From: Actinomycetales bacterium | Lineage (GTDB): Bacteria; Actinomycetota; Actinomycetes; S36-B12; UBA5976 | Assembly (NCBI GenBank): GCA_018970205.1 | Contig: JAGWWW010000016.1 | Coordinates: forward strand, 1-32,205 | Direction of reading: 5' to 3' | DNA: 32,205 nt | Program-made: the position numbers and the translations under genes | Notes under the pieces: model-generated | Told to the model about the DNA's origin: nothing | The model's database searches: none | Seen by the model: only the letters and a program-made list of their open reading frames with translations | Shown here: one piece after another, positions 30,703 to 32,205 of the stretch | Layout: each line of letters begins with the position of its first letter | How positions within the stretch are numbered: the first letter of the stretch is position 1

Positions 30703-32205
30703 ATGTTCAAGAGTTTCACCGACCGGGCACGCCGGGTGGTCGTTCTGGCGCAGGAAGAGGCGCGCCTGCTCGGCCACATCTACATCGGGACCGAGCATAT
30801 CCTCCTCGGCCTGATCCACGAGGGCGAGGGCGTCGCCGCGAAGGCCCTCGAGGCGCTGAACATCTCGCTGGACGCCTTGCGCGAGCAGGTGCAGGAGACC
30901 ATCGGTCGGGGTCAGCAGGCCCCGAGCCGCCACATCGAGTTCACCCCGCGCGCCAAGAAGGTGCTCGAGCTCTCGCTGCGCGAGGCGCTGCAACTCGGCC
31001 ACAACTACATCGGCACCGAGCACATCCTGCTCGGGTTGATTCGCGAGGGCGAGGGCGTCGCTGCGCAGGTGCTGGTCAAGCTCGGCGCGGACCTGAACCG
31101 AGCGCGCCAGCAGGTCATGCGGCTGCTCAGTGGGCAGAGCCAATCCCTGAACACCGCACATGACCTGCAGGCAACCCTCTTTCAAGCGTTGAATTCGCCT
31201 ACAGGCGATTTAATCCTGCCCAGCTTGGAAGATTCTGTGACTCGTCCAGGGCAAGCACCGGGCAGTCATGTGGAAGCTACGGAGTCTCAAAGGTGGCGAC
31301 CAATGCGGCGCCGTAAGGCTTTGTCATCTAGCGCCAGCGCAGCATTTTCGCTGAGTCCATCAAAGGTGGCAGTTTCAGACGCCATCGCTTCTCAGGATGC
31401 TCCACAGGTGGAGTTGGCCTTAGCCTTCATCTCCGGACGACTAGCTGCTGATGATTCTGACGCCAGCTTTGTCGCTTCCGTAGCAAACCAAGTTCTCGGG
31501 CGGCATGAGGAAGCCATTGCGTTAGCGCGAAAAGCAACGGAGATTGAGAACACACTGAGGTGGAGAGCTCTCGCTGATATCGCGTTCAGATTCGACAATT
31601 GGGAGCTCGCCCAACTGGGCTACTTCCGGGCGATCGTCCGTGCGGAACCCGACACAGTCTGGCGACTGGCCAAGTGTAGTAACAATGTTGGCGACAAGGT
31701 AATCGCCCAGAAGCTGTATGAACTACTTTCCGAGGCTGGGTATCCGTGGGCGATGAACAGTCTTGCATGGATGCACATTCAGGAGGGGAACTATGCAGAA
31801 GCCAAGGCTTTGCTTATCCCGCTGATTGATCCGAAGCGGCAACCTGTTCTTCGTCGAACTGCAGCAACAAACTTGGCGCGAATCGCACTCGCAACGCGAA
31901 GCGAGACGGAAGCACTTGCCTGGCTCAAGCACGCTGAAGGCGCGAATGGTGGACCGGCAACATGGACGTTGGCCTGCCTGTACGAGGACTTGGACGAGCT
32001 TGATCGAGCGGCAGAGCTGTTCGAAGAACTTCACGAGCAAGGGAACATCGAAGCCAGCATCCGCTTAGCTAAACTTAATCTAATGGCCCACAATTATAAC
32101 CAAGCGCGACTCCTGCTCTTACCTATCGCAAGCCAGCCTGATTTTGTGGCTGAGGTTGCAGGCCTCCTTGCAAACCTCGAACGTGACCTCGGTAACTCTG
32201 ATGAC
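30703..32205 (+). CDS. ClpC N-terminal domain fused to TPR-like repeats, 3' end outside window
   Basis: Open from ATG 30703 to the window edge (501 codons, no stop). Residues 1-143 are a ClpC-type double Clp_N domain: FTDRARRVVVLAQEEARLL and YIGTEHILLGLI (27-38), then FTPRAKKVLELSLREALQLG and a second YIGTEHILLGLI (102-113), ending RLLSG. F2 and F80, which contact cyclomarin in mycobacterial ClpC1, are kept. Where ClpC would continue to its AAA+ module, sequence switches to a Ser-rich linker (144-230) and then TPR/Sel1-like helices (about 235-501; e.g. AWMHIQEGNYAEAKALLIPL, CLYEDLDELDRAAELFEEL). The second part has lower GC and five TTA codons. No Walker motif is seen. I infer a Clp-substrate adaptor, decoy or sensor; an AAA+ module beyond the edge is not excluded. 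Confidence 0.85.
   Translation, partial: MFKSFTDRARRVVVLAQEEARLLGHIYIGTEHILLGLIHEGEGVAAKALEALNISLDALREQVQETIGRGQQAPSRHIEFTPRAKKVLELSLREALQLGHNYIGTEHILLGLIREGEGVAAQVLVKLGADLNRARQQVMRLLSGQSQSLNTAHDLQATLFQALNSPTGDLILPSLEDSVTRPGQAPGSHVEATESQRWRPMRRRKALSSSASAAFSLSPSKVAVSDAIASQDAPQVELALAFISGRLAADDSDASFVASVANQVLGRHEEAIALARKATEIENTLRWRALADIAFRFDNWELAQLGYFRAIVRAEPDTVWRLAKCSNNVGDKVIAQKLYELLSEAGYPWAMNSLAWMHIQEGNYAEAKALLIPLIDPKRQPVLRRTAATNLARIALATRSETEALAWLKHAEGANGGPATWTLACLYEDLDELDRAAELFEELHEQGNIEASIRLAKLNLMAHNYNQARLLLLPIASQPDFVAEVAGLLANLERDLGNSDD

Noticed and set aside
1-32205. CRISPR array, rRNA genes, transposase or phage genes
   Set aside because: No regularly spaced repeats, rRNA segments, DDE transposase or phage structural proteins were recognised.

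Overview
This window looks like a chromosomal segment of a high-GC actinobacterium (Actinomycetota). I cannot place it to genus. Three things support this: strongly GC-biased third codon positions, frequent GTG starts, and an actinobacterial gene neighbourhood (galU, glp, a RimJ-type acetyltransferase, sepX/glpR and tRNA-Ala; then protein mannosyltransferase divergent from rsmI-metG-tatD-rsmA-ispE-ABC-F; then tRNA-Gln, glmU-prs, rplY-pth-mfd-lipoprotein-mazG). Most of the window is core genome, not accessory DNA.

Layout. 1-5914: the end of a LamG-domain protein, a GNAT acetyltransferase overlapping a conserved protein of unknown function, a small hypothetical gene, a SAF-domain membrane protein, an FmdB zinc-ribbon protein, and a two-gene ABC-2 transporter. 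5950-10508: 5-formyltetrahydrofolate cyclo-ligase divergent from galU, then a reduced gephyrin/MoeA-like Glp, a GNAT protein, the SepX/GlpR membrane protein, and tRNA-Ala(CGC) with a strong hairpin behind it. 10653-11812: a two-gene 'mobile mystery' cassette (HTH protein A and Fic protein B) with a duplicated operator-like motif. 11978-20712: protein O-mannosyltransferase on the minus strand, then a compact plus-strand run for translation, rRNA modification and isoprenoid synthesis. 20930-30370: a MarR regulator, tRNA-Gln(TTG) with a perfect 14-bp terminator stem, glmU-prs, a duplicated prs tail, an unusually short rplY, pth, mfd, a lipoprotein and mazG. 30703-32205: an open-ended gene joining a ClpC N-terminal domain to a TPR-like region of different base composition.

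How the genes fit together. GalU, GlmU, Prs and the mannosyltransferase supply or use precursors for the envelope and nucleotides. Glp and SepX/GlpR are divisome components in other actinobacteria. RsmI, RsmA, MetG, Pth, L25 and ABC-F serve the ribosome. Mfd, TatD and MazG act on DNA or nucleotides.

Most noteworthy: (1) the ClpC-NTD/TPR chimera at the right edge, with no AAA+ module in the visible part, five TTA codons and a drop in GC immediately after the Clp repeats; (2) a Glp that appears to have lost the MoeA catalytic motifs and two domains; (3) -10-like hexamers 6-8 nt upstream of many start codons, suggesting widespread leaderless transcription, with TAG stop codons forming the first half of the next gene's -10 at metG and ispE; (4) a tandem 104-bp duplication of the prs 3' end; (5) a repeated GCAWTATAGWGCATG motif in front of the Fic cassette.
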